From Vulcanimicrobiota bacterium (lineage in GTDB: Bacteria > Vulcanimicrobiota > Vulcanimicrobiia > Vulcanimicrobiales > Vulcanimicrobiaceae): DNA of 6,724 nt. Below the pieces are notes generated by a model. That model saw nothing but the letters and a program-made list of their open reading frames with translations. It was not told where the DNA came from and did not search any database. The translations under genes and the position numbers were made by a program. Position 1 is the stretch's first letter; every line of letters starts with the position of its first letter. Below, piece by piece: positions 1-5,155 of the stretch. The DNA lies in NCBI GenBank assembly GCA_003155175.1, contig PMFP01000170.1, positions 41,714 through 48,437 on the forward strand, read 5' to 3'.

Positions 1-49
1 GCCGAAGCGACGGACTCGCGCGACGCCTGACGAGGTAAACGGCAACGCG

Positions 50-553
50 GTGGAACAGCACGGCTCTATGGAAATTATCGAGAAGAGCCTGGCCGTCGTG
101 GAAGGTGCGGCAACCGCGTTCTGGGTCGGCGCATCGGCCGGATTTGCCTTTATCTCCGCGCCGGCGACCGCGCACGAGGCCAACGACCTCGACCTGCAGG
201 CCAAGATCACGGGAGCGAGCCTAGAACGGCTCGCAAGCGCGAGCATCGTAGCCGGCGGCGTGTCGATCGCGTGCGCGCTGCTCCGGTCGGCCTTCGACCG
301 CAAGCACGTTCTCAACGATCTCGCGCGCGCAGGCGCCGGGTGCGTCGCGATCAGTTTGATCGCCTACCATCAAGACGTCATCGTCCCCGAAATGACCGAG
401 CTCCAGCATGCGATGGGGGGATCGTTCAAGTCCGTTCCGGAGGAAGACCCCAAGCGCGTCGCTTATCGCGAAGTCCACCAGGAGTCGACGAGCATTTTCG
501 GTGGAGCGCTGCTGGCCGGCGTCGCGCAAATCGGTCTAGCCGCAATCCGATAG
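50..553 (+). CDS. DUF4149/TMEM205-like integral membrane protein
   Basis: This is a small membrane protein of 167 residues with about four hydrophobic segments (roughly residues 18-38, 62-80, 92-106 and 148-166). The pattern fits the DUF4149/TMEM205-like family: an FWVGASAGF...APA segment in the first helix, an IVPEM motif after the third helix, and a Y-x-x-x-H-x-x-S motif before the last helix. The biochemical role of bacterial members is not established, and I infer only an inner-membrane location. The start is uncertain. A GTG at 50 has a GAGG 14 bases upstream; an in-frame ATG at 68 would remove six residues but has no better ribosome-binding site. The frame has no stop upstream within the window, so an even earlier start outside it cannot be excluded. 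The gene is followed 42 bp later by two DUF202 genes on the same strand, suggesting one transcript of small membrane proteins. Confidence 0.72.
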   Translation: MEQHGSMEIIEKSLAVVEGAATAFWVGASAGFAFISAPATAHEANDLDLQAKITGASLERLASASIVAGGVSIACALLRSAFDRKHVLNDLARAGAGCVAISLIAYHQDVIVPEMTELQHAMGGSFKSVPEEDPKRVAYREVHQESTSIFGGALLAGVAQIGLAAIR

Positions 554-595
554 CACCGGCGCAACTGCCCGCTTCTGCGAAAGGACTTCACGCCT

Positions 596-988
596 TTGGA
601 ATCCTCGGCCACCAACGTTCAAGCCGAACTCGCGAAGGAACGCAATCGCGCCGCGGCCGAGCGCACGCTGATGGCGTGGATTCGCACCTGCCTTTCGCTG
701 ATCAGTTTCGGTTTCGGCATCGACAGCATCGTGCGCGCGATTCAGGAGCGCTCGCAGGCCGGCATCGACACCACGCGCTTCTCGGCCGTCTTGGGACTGG
801 CGCTGGTCGGGCTGGGGACCTACGCGATGATCGTGTCGGCATCCGAGCACGCGAAGGAACTTCGATACATCACGCGCCCTGAGGGCTACGTGTACCGCCA
901 GCGCCGCTCGTTGGCGCTAACGGTAGCGGTATGCCTGGTTTGCATCGGCGTGTTAGCGTTCGTCGCAATCTTGTTCCGGTGGCTATGA
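596..988 (+). CDS. DUF202 (YidH-type) membrane protein, first copy
   Basis: The 130-residue product carries the DUF202 signature near its N-terminus: ELAKERNRAAAERTLMAWIR (residues 11-30), running directly into the first membrane helix (about 27-48). Two more helices follow at about 62-82 and 105-128, giving the usual three-helix layout and a typical length for the family. E. coli YidH is the best-known relative and its function is unclear. The start is a TTG at 596, supported by AAGGA at 581-585, ten bases upstream. The stop codon overlaps the ATG of the next DUF202 gene (ATGA at 985-988), so the two are probably translationally coupled. The signature block is nearly repeated in the next gene, which marks the pair as a tandem duplication. 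An associated or heteromeric membrane complex of the two products is plausible, but this is inference. Confidence 0.85.
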   Translation: MESSATNVQAELAKERNRAAAERTLMAWIRTCLSLISFGFGIDSIVRAIQERSQAGIDTTRFSAVLGLALVGLGTYAMIVSASEHAKELRYITRPEGYVYRQRRSLALTVAVCLVCIGVLAFVAILFRWL

Positions 989-1371
989 CGGCACCGCCGC
1001 AAGGCGTCACGACCGAACTGGCCAAGGAACGCAGCCGCGCCGCCGCGGAGCGCACGCTGACGAGCTGGATTCAGAGTTCCTTGACGCTCATGGGATTCGG
1101 ACTCGCGCTGGCATCCACGATCGACGCATGGAACCGGCACTTTCCCGGGAGCGTGGCACCGGCATACGCGAAGCTCGCTCCGTACGTCGCGTTGATGGCA
1201 ATCGGCGTCGGCCTGTTCTTGCTGACGCTGGCGATCGTGGGGCACGTCGGCAGAACGAAAAACCTGGAAGGAAAAGAGTTCAGCGCAAACGCGCTCTACG
1301 CGATGGCCATCGGCGGAATCATCGTCTTCGGCATCTTTGCCGCGTTCGCCGTGGTCGTGCAAGCACATTGA
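985..1371 (+). CDS. DUF202 (YidH-type) membrane protein, second copy
   Basis: This second DUF202 protein has 128 residues. ELAKERSRAAAERTLTSWIQ (residues 11-30) is almost the same as in the preceding gene, and three hydrophobic helices follow (about 30-48, 65-87 and 103-125). After the signature block the two copies diverge strongly. One visible difference is that the WIRT motif typical of the family is WIQS here, so this copy has lost the conserved arginine. The reading frame could begin further upstream at 931, but the ATG at 985 is preferred: it overlaps the previous stop as ATGA, has GGTGG at 978-982 just before it, and places the DUF202 block at the same residue number as in the first copy. 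The next gene starts 13 bp after its stop, consistent with one operon. Confidence 0.85.
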   Translation: MTAPPQGVTTELAKERSRAAAERTLTSWIQSSLTLMGFGLALASTIDAWNRHFPGSVAPAYAKLAPYVALMAIGVGLFLLTLAIVGHVGRTKNLEGKEFSANALYAMAIGGIIVFGIFAAFAVVVQAH

Positions 1372-1384
1372 TGTGGAGGTTCAT

Positions 1385-1675
1385 TTGAAATCATACGCCT
1401 TTGCCGCGATCGCGCTGGCATCTATCGCGGCAGTACCCCTGCTTGCAGCTACGCCCTCTCCGCAGCCTTCGGTAACCCCTCGGACGCTAACGGGCCACTC
1501 GATGGGCCACACGATGGCTCCGATCACGCCCCACGCGATGGCAACGCGGAGCCCGCTCACTCCGCACGCCACGGCAACGCGGAGGCCGGTATCCCCAGCT
1601 GCATCGCCCAATCACACCAGCGGCAGCCGCCCGCCTACGCACGCCTCGCCGACCCCGGCGCCTTCGATGACCTAG
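1385..1675 (+). CDS. Small exported His/Met-rich, Thr/Pro-rich protein
   Basis: I do not recognise this 96-residue protein. The N-terminus (KSYAFAAIALASIAAVPLLA, from residue 2) is a good signal peptide with probable cleavage near residue 21-22. The mature part, about 75 residues, is low-complexity: rich in Pro, Thr, Ser and Ala, with His and Met clustered at residues 38-52 (HSMGHTM, then PHAM). Residues 48-58 and 59-69 form an 11-residue tandem repeat (TPHAMATRSPL, TPHATATRRPV). There are no cysteines and no recognisable fold. The start is a TTG at 1385 because GGAGG at 1375-1379 lies five bases ahead and the signal peptide begins exactly there; a longer frame from 1337 would overlap the previous gene and place charged residues before the signal peptide. 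It is the last gene of the + strand cluster. Metal binding through the His/Met cluster is possible but only inferred. Confidence 0.65.
   Translation: MKSYAFAAIALASIAAVPLLAATPSPQPSVTPRTLTGHSMGHTMAPITPHAMATRSPLTPHATATRRPVSPAASPNHTSGSRPPTHASPTPAPSMT
1526..1591 (+). repeat. Tandem 33-bp repeat, two copies, coding
   Basis: Two adjacent 33-bp units (1526-1558 and 1559-1591) encode TPHAMATRSPL and TPHATATRRPV inside the small exported protein. The shared core GGCAACGCGGA occurs at 1540-1550 and 1573-1583. Seven of eleven residues are clearly kept in place, so it looks like an in-frame duplication that has since drifted. Confidence 0.7.
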
Positions 1676-1701
1676 CGTCCCCAAAAGGGCGCGGCCTGCG
1701 C

Positions 1702-2445
1702 TCAGCTGCTGCCAAACGTGACGTGCAAGAGATACGTTCCCGGGACGTCCTTGCAGTCGAGCTCCTCGGGCGCGTACGTGCTCTCTTGAGCGACGCGCAG
1801 TGCGGCCTGGTCGAGCGGCAGATGCCCGGATGAGCGGTAGATCGAGACACCCGTAATCGCGCCGTCAGCCGACAACGCGACTTCGACGTCCACCACGCCC
1901 GTGATCCCCGCTTCTCGCTGCGATTCGGGATACTCGATCTCCGCCATCTTCTCGAGCGCGGCTTGGACGTGCGGCGTCTCGCACGCGGGCTTTGGCGACG
2001 GCGTGGGCGCCGCCGGCGGCACGTTCGAGTCACCCGATCCGAGCCCCCCGGGCACGCCGTTCTGCGAGCCCGCCGCAGGCGGGACGTACGTCTGCTCCGC
2101 CGGACCACTCGCCGAATGCGCGCGGACCCGAACGACGTTGAGCCGCAACGCCTCCGGAGCCGCCGCCGGCTGTCGTTTTGCAGGCGTCTCCGTCTTCGGA
2201 GGCGGCGTGGGTGCGGGCGTCGGCGGAGGCGTGTGGATGACGACCGTGGCTCTTTTCGTCATCGAAACCTGCTGAACGTCTTCGTCCTCGCTTCGCGGAG
2301 TCTTGAAGTTTGCGAAGAGCGGTCCGGCCGTCAGATGCAACGCGAGCGAAACCGCAAATCCCCACACGATCAAGCCGCGAAGTCGTGAAAGCCACGTCGC
2401 GCGCGATGGAAGCGGTGGCGGAAGGGGTGGAAGGTTCTCGCTCAC
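1702..2445 (-). CDS. TonB-family energy transducer
   Basis: This 247-residue protein has the TonB architecture: a short cytoplasmic Pro-rich start, one membrane anchor (about residues 23-46), a Pro-rich periplasmic spacer (TPPPTPAPTPPP at about 72-83 and further Pro/Ala runs to about 152), and a C-terminal TonB domain (about 160-247). That domain shows the IEYP motif at 170-173, G-x-x-G-x-V-D-V-E-V, LSADG at 191-195, the SSGHLPLD segment and a terminal beta strand. Family members pass the energy of the proton gradient from an ExbB/ExbD motor to outer-membrane receptors. Cys155 and Cys231 flank the domain and may form a disulfide. The start is GTG at 2445; an in-frame TAG at 2449-2451 excludes a longer protein. 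It follows the ExbB-type gene by 26 bp on the same strand, so the two are probably co-transcribed. It converges with the + strand cluster across 26 bp. Confidence 0.9.
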   Translation of the reverse strand: MSENLPPLPPPLPSRATWLSRLRGLIVWGFAVSLALHLTAGPLFANFKTPRSEDEDVQQVSMTKRATVVIHTPPPTPAPTPPPKTETPAKRQPAAAPEALRLNVVRVRAHSASGPAEQTYVPPAAGSQNGVPGGLGSGDSNVPPAAPTPSPKPACETPHVQAALEKMAEIEYPESQREAGITGVVDVEVALSADGAITGVSIYRSSGHLPLDQAALRVAQESTYAPEELDCKDVPGTYLLHVTFGSS

Positions 2446-2471
2446 GGCCTAACGCGCCGCGTCTTCCCCGC

Positions 2472-3146
2472 TCAAGCTATCCTCGAAAGAAGATCGTCCG
2501 GGATCTTCTCGCCGAGTTTCCGGAAGTGCAGCATGTCGGCGAGCTCCTCGGCGGCCTCGGCCATCTCTTGCAAGAACGTCTTTGCGCGCGTCTTGAAGTA
2601 GTTGAAGAAAATGACCGATAGAACTGCGACGAATAGGCCCGCCGCCGTAGTGATCAGCGCCTCGGAAACGCCGGCGGCCACGACGGCCGGCGTCGAGTTG
2701 CCCTTGAGCGCGATGTCTTGGAAGGCCCGGATGATGCCGAGTACCGTGCCGAACAACCCGATGAACGGGGCTATCACGGCAATCGTTCCGACGATCGGAA
2801 GAAAGCGGTCGAGATTGCGCGAGCCTTTTCGCAACGCTAACGACATGCCCTCGTTGATGTCGGCGCGCTCGGCTCCGCCGCGAACCAGCCCGACCTTGAG
2901 GATCTTGGGAAGCATGCCCTTGTTCTGATCGCAGATCGCAATCGCACCCGCAAAGTCGTCGAGTTCGACGCGCGCTGCGATCTGCGCCATCAGCGCCTCG
3001 GAATTCACGTGCTGTTGCGCAAAAAAGAGAAATCGTTCGACGACCACGGCGATTGCGACGAGCGAGCAAAAAAGCAATGCGGCCATTGCCGGACCGCCGC
3101 GAACGATAAAATCGAAAAAGCCGGAAAACACGACCAACACTTTCAA
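2472..3146 (-). CDS. MotA/TolQ/ExbB proton channel family protein
   Basis: The 224-residue product matches the ExbB/TolQ layout: helix 1 at about 20-43, a long cytoplasmic loop, helix 2 at about 117-142 and helix 3 at about 162-183, then a charged C-terminal tail. The conserved core is clear: RNLDRFLPIVGTIAVIAP, PFIGLFGTVLGIIRAFQDIA and GVSEALITTAAGLFVAV, which holds the helix-3 threonines of the proton path. Paired with the TonB gene directly downstream, ExbB is the likelier identity than TolQ or MotA; the motor would drive TonB at the inner membrane. No ExbD gene is adjacent. The start is uncertain: TTG at 3146 is the longest choice, bounded by an in-frame TAG at 3168-3170, but no good ribosome-binding site precedes it, and GTG codons at 3140 or 3131 are possible. 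None of these changes the helices. Confidence 0.92.
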   Translation of the reverse strand: MKVLVVFSGFFDFIVRGGPAMAALLFCSLVAIAVVVERFLFFAQQHVNSEALMAQIAARVELDDFAGAIAICDQNKGMLPKILKVGLVRGGAERADINEGMSLALRKGSRNLDRFLPIVGTIAVIAPFIGLFGTVLGIIRAFQDIALKGNSTPAVVAAGVSEALITTAAGLFVAVLSVIFFNYFKTRAKTFLQEMAEAAEELADMLHFRKLGEKIPDDLLSRIA

Positions 3147-3179
3147 GAACGCGCCGGAAGACGGCCGCTACGTTTATCC

Positions 3180-3191
3180 AAGTCTAGACTT
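3180..3191. promoter_or_regulatory. 12-bp perfect palindrome upstream of the ExbB-type gene
   Basis: AAGTCTAGACTT is its own reverse complement. It lies about 35 bp before the ExbB-type start and overlaps an AT-rich stretch that reads TATAAG on the - strand (3194-3189), a reasonable -10 element without a convincing -35. The position suits an operator for a dimeric repressor controlling the exbB-tonB pair. No known box (for example Fur) is recognised, so regulator and function are inference. Confidence 0.35.
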
Positions 3192-3246
3192 ATATGGTTA
3201 AGGCGCGTTTAAGCGGAGGCCGCTCCGTCTCAAAATAGGAGTGCCT

Positions 3247-3286
3247 AAAAAGCAAGAGCCCAACGAAGGTCGCTTCGCTGGGCTCT
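3247..3286 (-). terminator. Intrinsic terminator of the tmRNA gene
   Basis: On the - strand a 13-bp stem is formed by AGAGCCCAGCGAA and TTCGTTGGGCTCT, with a 6-base loop and one G-U wobble. TGC and then five T residues (plus-strand A at 3247-3251) follow. It begins 13 bases after the encoded CCA of the tmRNA and separates it from the ExbB-type gene. Confidence 0.85.
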
Positions 3287-3298
3287 CGCCATCACGGT

Positions 3299-3652
3299 TG
3301 GTGGAGCTGTCGGGGTACTGCCCCCCGAGTCCGAGAAGCCTAGCCGGCGCGTTCTCCAGGCTCAGCTTCGAATTTGCCTTATTCGAACGGACGCCTCAAA
3401 GCGGGGCTTACCGTTCGCCGCAGATTCTGTTTCTCGCACGCTCGTCGAATCACGCTCGCGCGCCAGCCCGAATTTATGGCCGGAAAACGGAGCAGTTCGG
3501 GCCGACTCTCCGCGTCCGGTGGCTAACCTAGATTAGGCAGCCAGTGCGTATTGGTTGTTGGCAGGTATTGCCGTGCGATCGTTTTAGGAGAGCTCGCAAC
3601 TCCGCCTGCTGACGTCGGCCGCGGACCTTCCCGTCGAACCTAATTCAGCCCC
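3299..3652 (-). ncRNA. ssrA: Transfer-messenger RNA (tmRNA), one-piece
   Basis: tmRNA rescues stalled ribosomes: alanylated at its 3' end, it enters the A site with SmpB and then serves as a short mRNA that adds a degradation tag. The gene is 354 nt. Its 5' end reads GGGGCTGAATTAGGTTCGAC, the hallmark tmRNA start, and its 3' end reads CAGCTCC-A-CCA with the CCA encoded. The ends form a 7-bp acceptor stem whose third pair is G-U, the alanine identity element. GGTCCG near the 5' side pairs with CGGACT before the T-arm, as expected for helix P2. The tag frame lies at 3533-3571. The T-arm (3310-3328) is odd: a 6-bp stem TCGGGG/CCCCGA around the loop GGCAGTA instead of TTCRANN. The gene has its own promoter and terminator. 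A 96-codon open frame on the opposite strand here is a by-product. Confidence 0.95.
3533..3571 (-). other. tmRNA proteolysis-tag reading frame
   Basis: Twelve codons and a TAA inside the tmRNA encode AIPANNQYALAA. The end YALAA is the same as in the E. coli tag (AANDENYALAA) and is the signal recognised by ClpXP-type proteases. The resume codon is inferred to be GCA (3571-3569), since most tags begin with alanine; the triplet before it, ACG, is less likely. The NNQ core differs from the DEN-type acidic core of E. coli. Confidence 0.88.
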
Positions 3653-3670
3653 ATGGCCGTGTGACACCCT

Positions 3671-3699
3671 ACTATACCACGCACCCGCAAGGGAGGTTG
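3671..3699 (-). promoter_or_regulatory. Promoter of the tmRNA gene
   Basis: On the - strand a TATAGT (3676-3671) is a good sigma-70-type -10 element and lies 18 bases before the mature tmRNA 5' end, which leaves about a 12-base leader to be removed by RNase P. The -35 region is weak: TGCAAC, 19 bases upstream of the -10, is the nearest match. Its position right after the terminator of the preceding operon supports independent transcription of the tmRNA. Confidence 0.55.
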
Positions 3700-3705
3700 C
3701 ATACG

Positions 3706-3747
3706 AAAAGAGGCCGGGAACCGGGTAGATCCCCGGATCCCGGCCTC
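3706..3747 (-). terminator. Strong intrinsic terminator of the secreted-protein operon
   Basis: On the - strand GAGGCCGGGATCCGGG pairs with CCCGGTTCCCGGCCTC (15 of 16 pairs, one T-T mismatch) around the 6-base loop GATCTA, followed by TTTT at 3709-3706. It begins 18 bases after the stop of the last gene in the cluster and ends about 30 bases before the tmRNA -10 element. There is no T tract on the other side, so it acts on the - strand only. Confidence 0.9.
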
Positions 3748-3765
3748 ATGAGGGGAGTGCTTCCC

Positions 3766-4302
3766 TTACGGCAACTGGCTGTAGAAGGGTAGCGCCTTGA
3801 CCGTCTTGACCACGGCGGGATCGTCCACGACGAACGCGGTCGTCTTCTGAATCAGCGCGCCGCTGCTGGAATAGTACGCCTGCTTGGCAACCGCGCTGTT
3901 CAAATCGCTAACCGTCGTCGCTTGGCGGGCGCGCTGAAGCGTTCCGTCTTTCTGACGGAAACACAGCTGCGTTGCGCGCTGATCGCCCTTGTTGTCGAAC
4001 GTATGGGAGTGGACCCACGCATAGTTGCTTCCCTGTTTCCAAACGTCCACGAACGTAATGGACTTGGGCGTCCGCTCTAGCGCCGCCACATCGGCGTCGC
4101 TGACCACTTTCCAGTGGCTCTGCACGAGCACCAGATGCGTTGGATGCAGGGCCATGGTGGCGTCCTGAATTGCCGAGCAATCCGTGTCGATCGCCTTCAC
4201 GGCCGCGGCCGTGCTCGCCATCGTACCCTGCGCGACCGCCGGCGCGAATCCCGCGACCGAAAGTGCGACGATCGCGGCTGCTGCTCTTCCGAAGTTTCTC
4301 AT
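3766..4302 (-). CDS. Secreted protein of unknown function
   Basis: I do not recognise this 178-residue protein. It begins with a clear signal peptide (Arg near the start, hydrophobic stretch at about 7-20, likely cleavage AVA-Q after residue 24), so it is exported. The mature part has no further membrane helix. It has two cysteines, Cys42 and Cys114, which could form a disulfide, and a central beta-rich-looking region with SITFVDVWKQG and YAWVHSHTF followed by a KDGTLQRARQ segment. The ATG start at 4302 is well supported by AAAGGA about nine bases ahead. It is the last gene of a - strand series: the glycine-zipper gene ends 40 bp upstream, and a strong terminator begins 18 bases after its stop. 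Location and co-expression are reasonable inferences; no enzymatic motif is visible. Confidence 0.8.
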   Translation of the reverse strand: MRNFGRAAAAIVALSVAGFAPAVAQGTMASTAAAVKAIDTDCSAIQDATMALHPTHLVLVQSHWKVVSDADVAALERTPKSITFVDVWKQGSNYAWVHSHTFDNKGDQRATQLCFRQKDGTLQRARQATTVSDLNSAVAKQAYYSSSGALIQKTTAFVVDDPAVVKTVKALPFYSQLP

Positions 4303-4342
4303 GGTCTAAGTCCTTTCGTTATGGTATGGATTAAAGCGTCGC

Positions 4343-4717
4343 TTACTTGGGCGACTCCGACAGACACGCATTCAAAGCGCTATAATAGTTGTTTTGGGCG
4401 TTTTGCTGTGCGGATTGTGCCTCGCGGCGACGCGAAGCGCCGGCGATGGCGCCGAAGCTTGCCCCGATGAGCGCACCGCGGCCGGCGTCGCCGCCGCCCA
4501 TTCCCCCGATCAGCGAGCCGCCGACGGCGCCCGCCGCGGCTCCCTTGAGCGGAGCGTTCTGCGCCTGATTGGGCGTGGATCCGTAGTAACCGGACTGCTG
4601 CTGGGCTCGCGCGACGCAGGCGTTGTAGGTGCTCGAAGACTGGGCCGACGCGAAGGGTGTATTGGCGGCCGCAAGTCCGGCAACGAGCAAGAGCGGCGGA
4701 ACGACTCTCTTGAGCAC
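4343..4717 (-). CDS. Exported glycine-zipper protein
   Basis: The 124-residue product has a signal peptide (LKRVVPPLLLVAGLAAA, probable cleavage ASA-Q after residue 25). A glycine-zipper segment at about residues 59-93 carries repeated small-x-x-x-Gly spacing (GAAAGAVGGSLIGG, then GALIGASFGAIAG), typical of glycine-zipper proteins that pack in or on membranes. Two similar motifs flank it, YNACVARAQ and YYSALNACL, with Cys34 and Cys118 perhaps bridging them; no lipobox cysteine follows the signal. The frame is open further up to 4813, but a GTG at 4717 is chosen because it puts the signal peptide at the N-terminus and comes four bases after the stop of the HdeA-like gene; the longer form would overlap that gene and start with a Cys/Arg-rich non-signal sequence. 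The tight spacing suggests translational coupling with the HdeA-like gene. The function is unknown beyond likely envelope association. Confidence 0.8.
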   Translation of the reverse strand: MLKRVVPPLLLVAGLAAANTPFASAQSSSTYNACVARAQQQSGYYGSTPNQAQNAPLKGAAAGAVGGSLIGGMGGGDAGRGALIGASFGAIAGASRRREAQSAQQNAQNNYYSALNACLSESPK

Positions 4718-4721
4718 GGCG

Positions 4722-5039
4722 TCAGAACGCCTTGATGTTCGTGGCGCGCATGGCGTCGAACATGGTTTGCGACGGATTCTTCTGGCAGACGCCCATGAGG
4801 TGCTCGGTTGCACTCTGCAAGACTCCCGTCTTGAAGGTGCTCACGCCCGCTTTCGCGGCTTCATACCCCCAGTAGAACATGACGACTGCCGCGCGATCGA
4901 GCGCGTCGGCCTTGATCAAGTCGCTACAACTGACTTTTGAGATGTCGATCGTTGCAGGCGCGGTCGCGACCGGGGGGGCCGGCGACGCACCCATTAGCGA
5001 CCCTGCCAAAACCAAGATTCCAAGCGCGCTCTTCTTCAT
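4722..5039 (-). CDS. HdeA/HdeB-like small periplasmic protein
   Basis: This 105-residue protein has a signal peptide (MKKSALGILVLAGSLMGA, cleavage around residue 18-22) and a mature domain resembling HdeA/HdeB acid-stress chaperones. It shows a CSDLIKAD motif at 38-45, a helix with MFYWGYEAAKAG at 54-65, and a second cysteine at 85 in HLMGVCQKNP. The two cysteines are 47 residues apart, close to the 48 of E. coli HdeA, whose single disulfide joins the equivalent positions. HdeA-type proteins unfold in acid and keep periplasmic proteins soluble; whether this relative does so is inference. The ATG start at 5039 has GAGG seven bases ahead. It is the first gene of the series that continues with the glycine-zipper and secreted proteins. 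HdeA-like domains also occur in proteins not tied to acid stress. Confidence 0.75.
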   Translation of the reverse strand: MKKSALGILVLAGSLMGASPAPPVATAPATIDISKVSCSDLIKADALDRAAVVMFYWGYEAAKAGVSTFKTGVLQSATEHLMGVCQKNPSQTMFDAMRATNIKAF

Positions 5040-5082
5040 TCACCATCCTCATGACGTGCGGCGTTGACGGTATCGAACCCGT

Positions 5083-5088
5083 ATTATC
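5083..5088 (-). promoter_or_regulatory. Possible -10 element of the HdeA-like operon
   Basis: The - strand reads GATAAT, one base from the sigma-70 -10 consensus, about 44 bases before the HdeA-like start. No good -35 is visible 16-18 bases upstream. The 116-bp gap to the chemotaxis gene and the lack of a terminator there leave read-through from upstream possible. Confidence 0.3.
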
Positions 5089-5129
5089 CGCCAAGCGATT
5101 CTGCAGCGAGATTCGCGTCCGCGAGCCGA

Positions 5130-5143
5130 TGCGACCTGCGACC
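5130..5143 (+). repeat. Short direct heptamer repeat in the intergenic gap
   Basis: TGCGACC occurs twice without spacing between the chemotaxis gene and the HdeA-like gene. A 5-bp inverted repeat (TCGCG at 5113-5117 and CGCGA at 5120-5124) lies beside it. In sequence this GC-rich, such short repeats may be chance; a binding site upstream of the HdeA-like promoter is only a possibility. Confidence 0.25.
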
Positions 5144-5155
5144 CGGATTGGACGC

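Noticed and set aside
1..38. Possible tails of an upstream gene: one frame ends with TGA at 28-30, another with TAA at 36-38
   Set aside because: Only about nine to eleven codons are visible in each and neither can be identified, so no partial gene is called.
931..984. Upstream start for the second DUF202 gene
   Set aside because: It overlaps the third helix of the first DUF202 gene; the ATGA overlap and ribosome-binding site support the start at 985.
1675..1692. A small hairpin (GCG-T-CCC with GGG-CGC) between the convergent genes
   Set aside because: It has only six pairs with a bulge and no T tract on either strand, so it is not a credible terminator.
3214..3227. Inverted repeat CGGAG/CTCCG between the tmRNA terminator and the exbB promoter region
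   Set aside because: A 5-bp stem in GC-rich DNA is easily chance, and there is no T tract or known site nearby.
3241..3531. A 96-codon + strand open frame with a GTG start
   Set aside because: It lies across the terminator and most of the tmRNA on the opposite strand, has no family resemblance, and its composition follows the RNA gene.
4718..4813. N-terminal extension of the glycine-zipper gene up to 4813
   Set aside because: It would overlap the HdeA-like gene and precede an evident signal peptide with Cys/Arg-rich sequence; the GTG at 4717 fits better.
5060..5092. A tRNA-like T-arm (GTTCGAT with short flanking stem) on the - strand before the HdeA-like gene
   Set aside because: The stem is only four pairs with an 8-base loop, and no acceptor, D or anticodon arms can be built around it.
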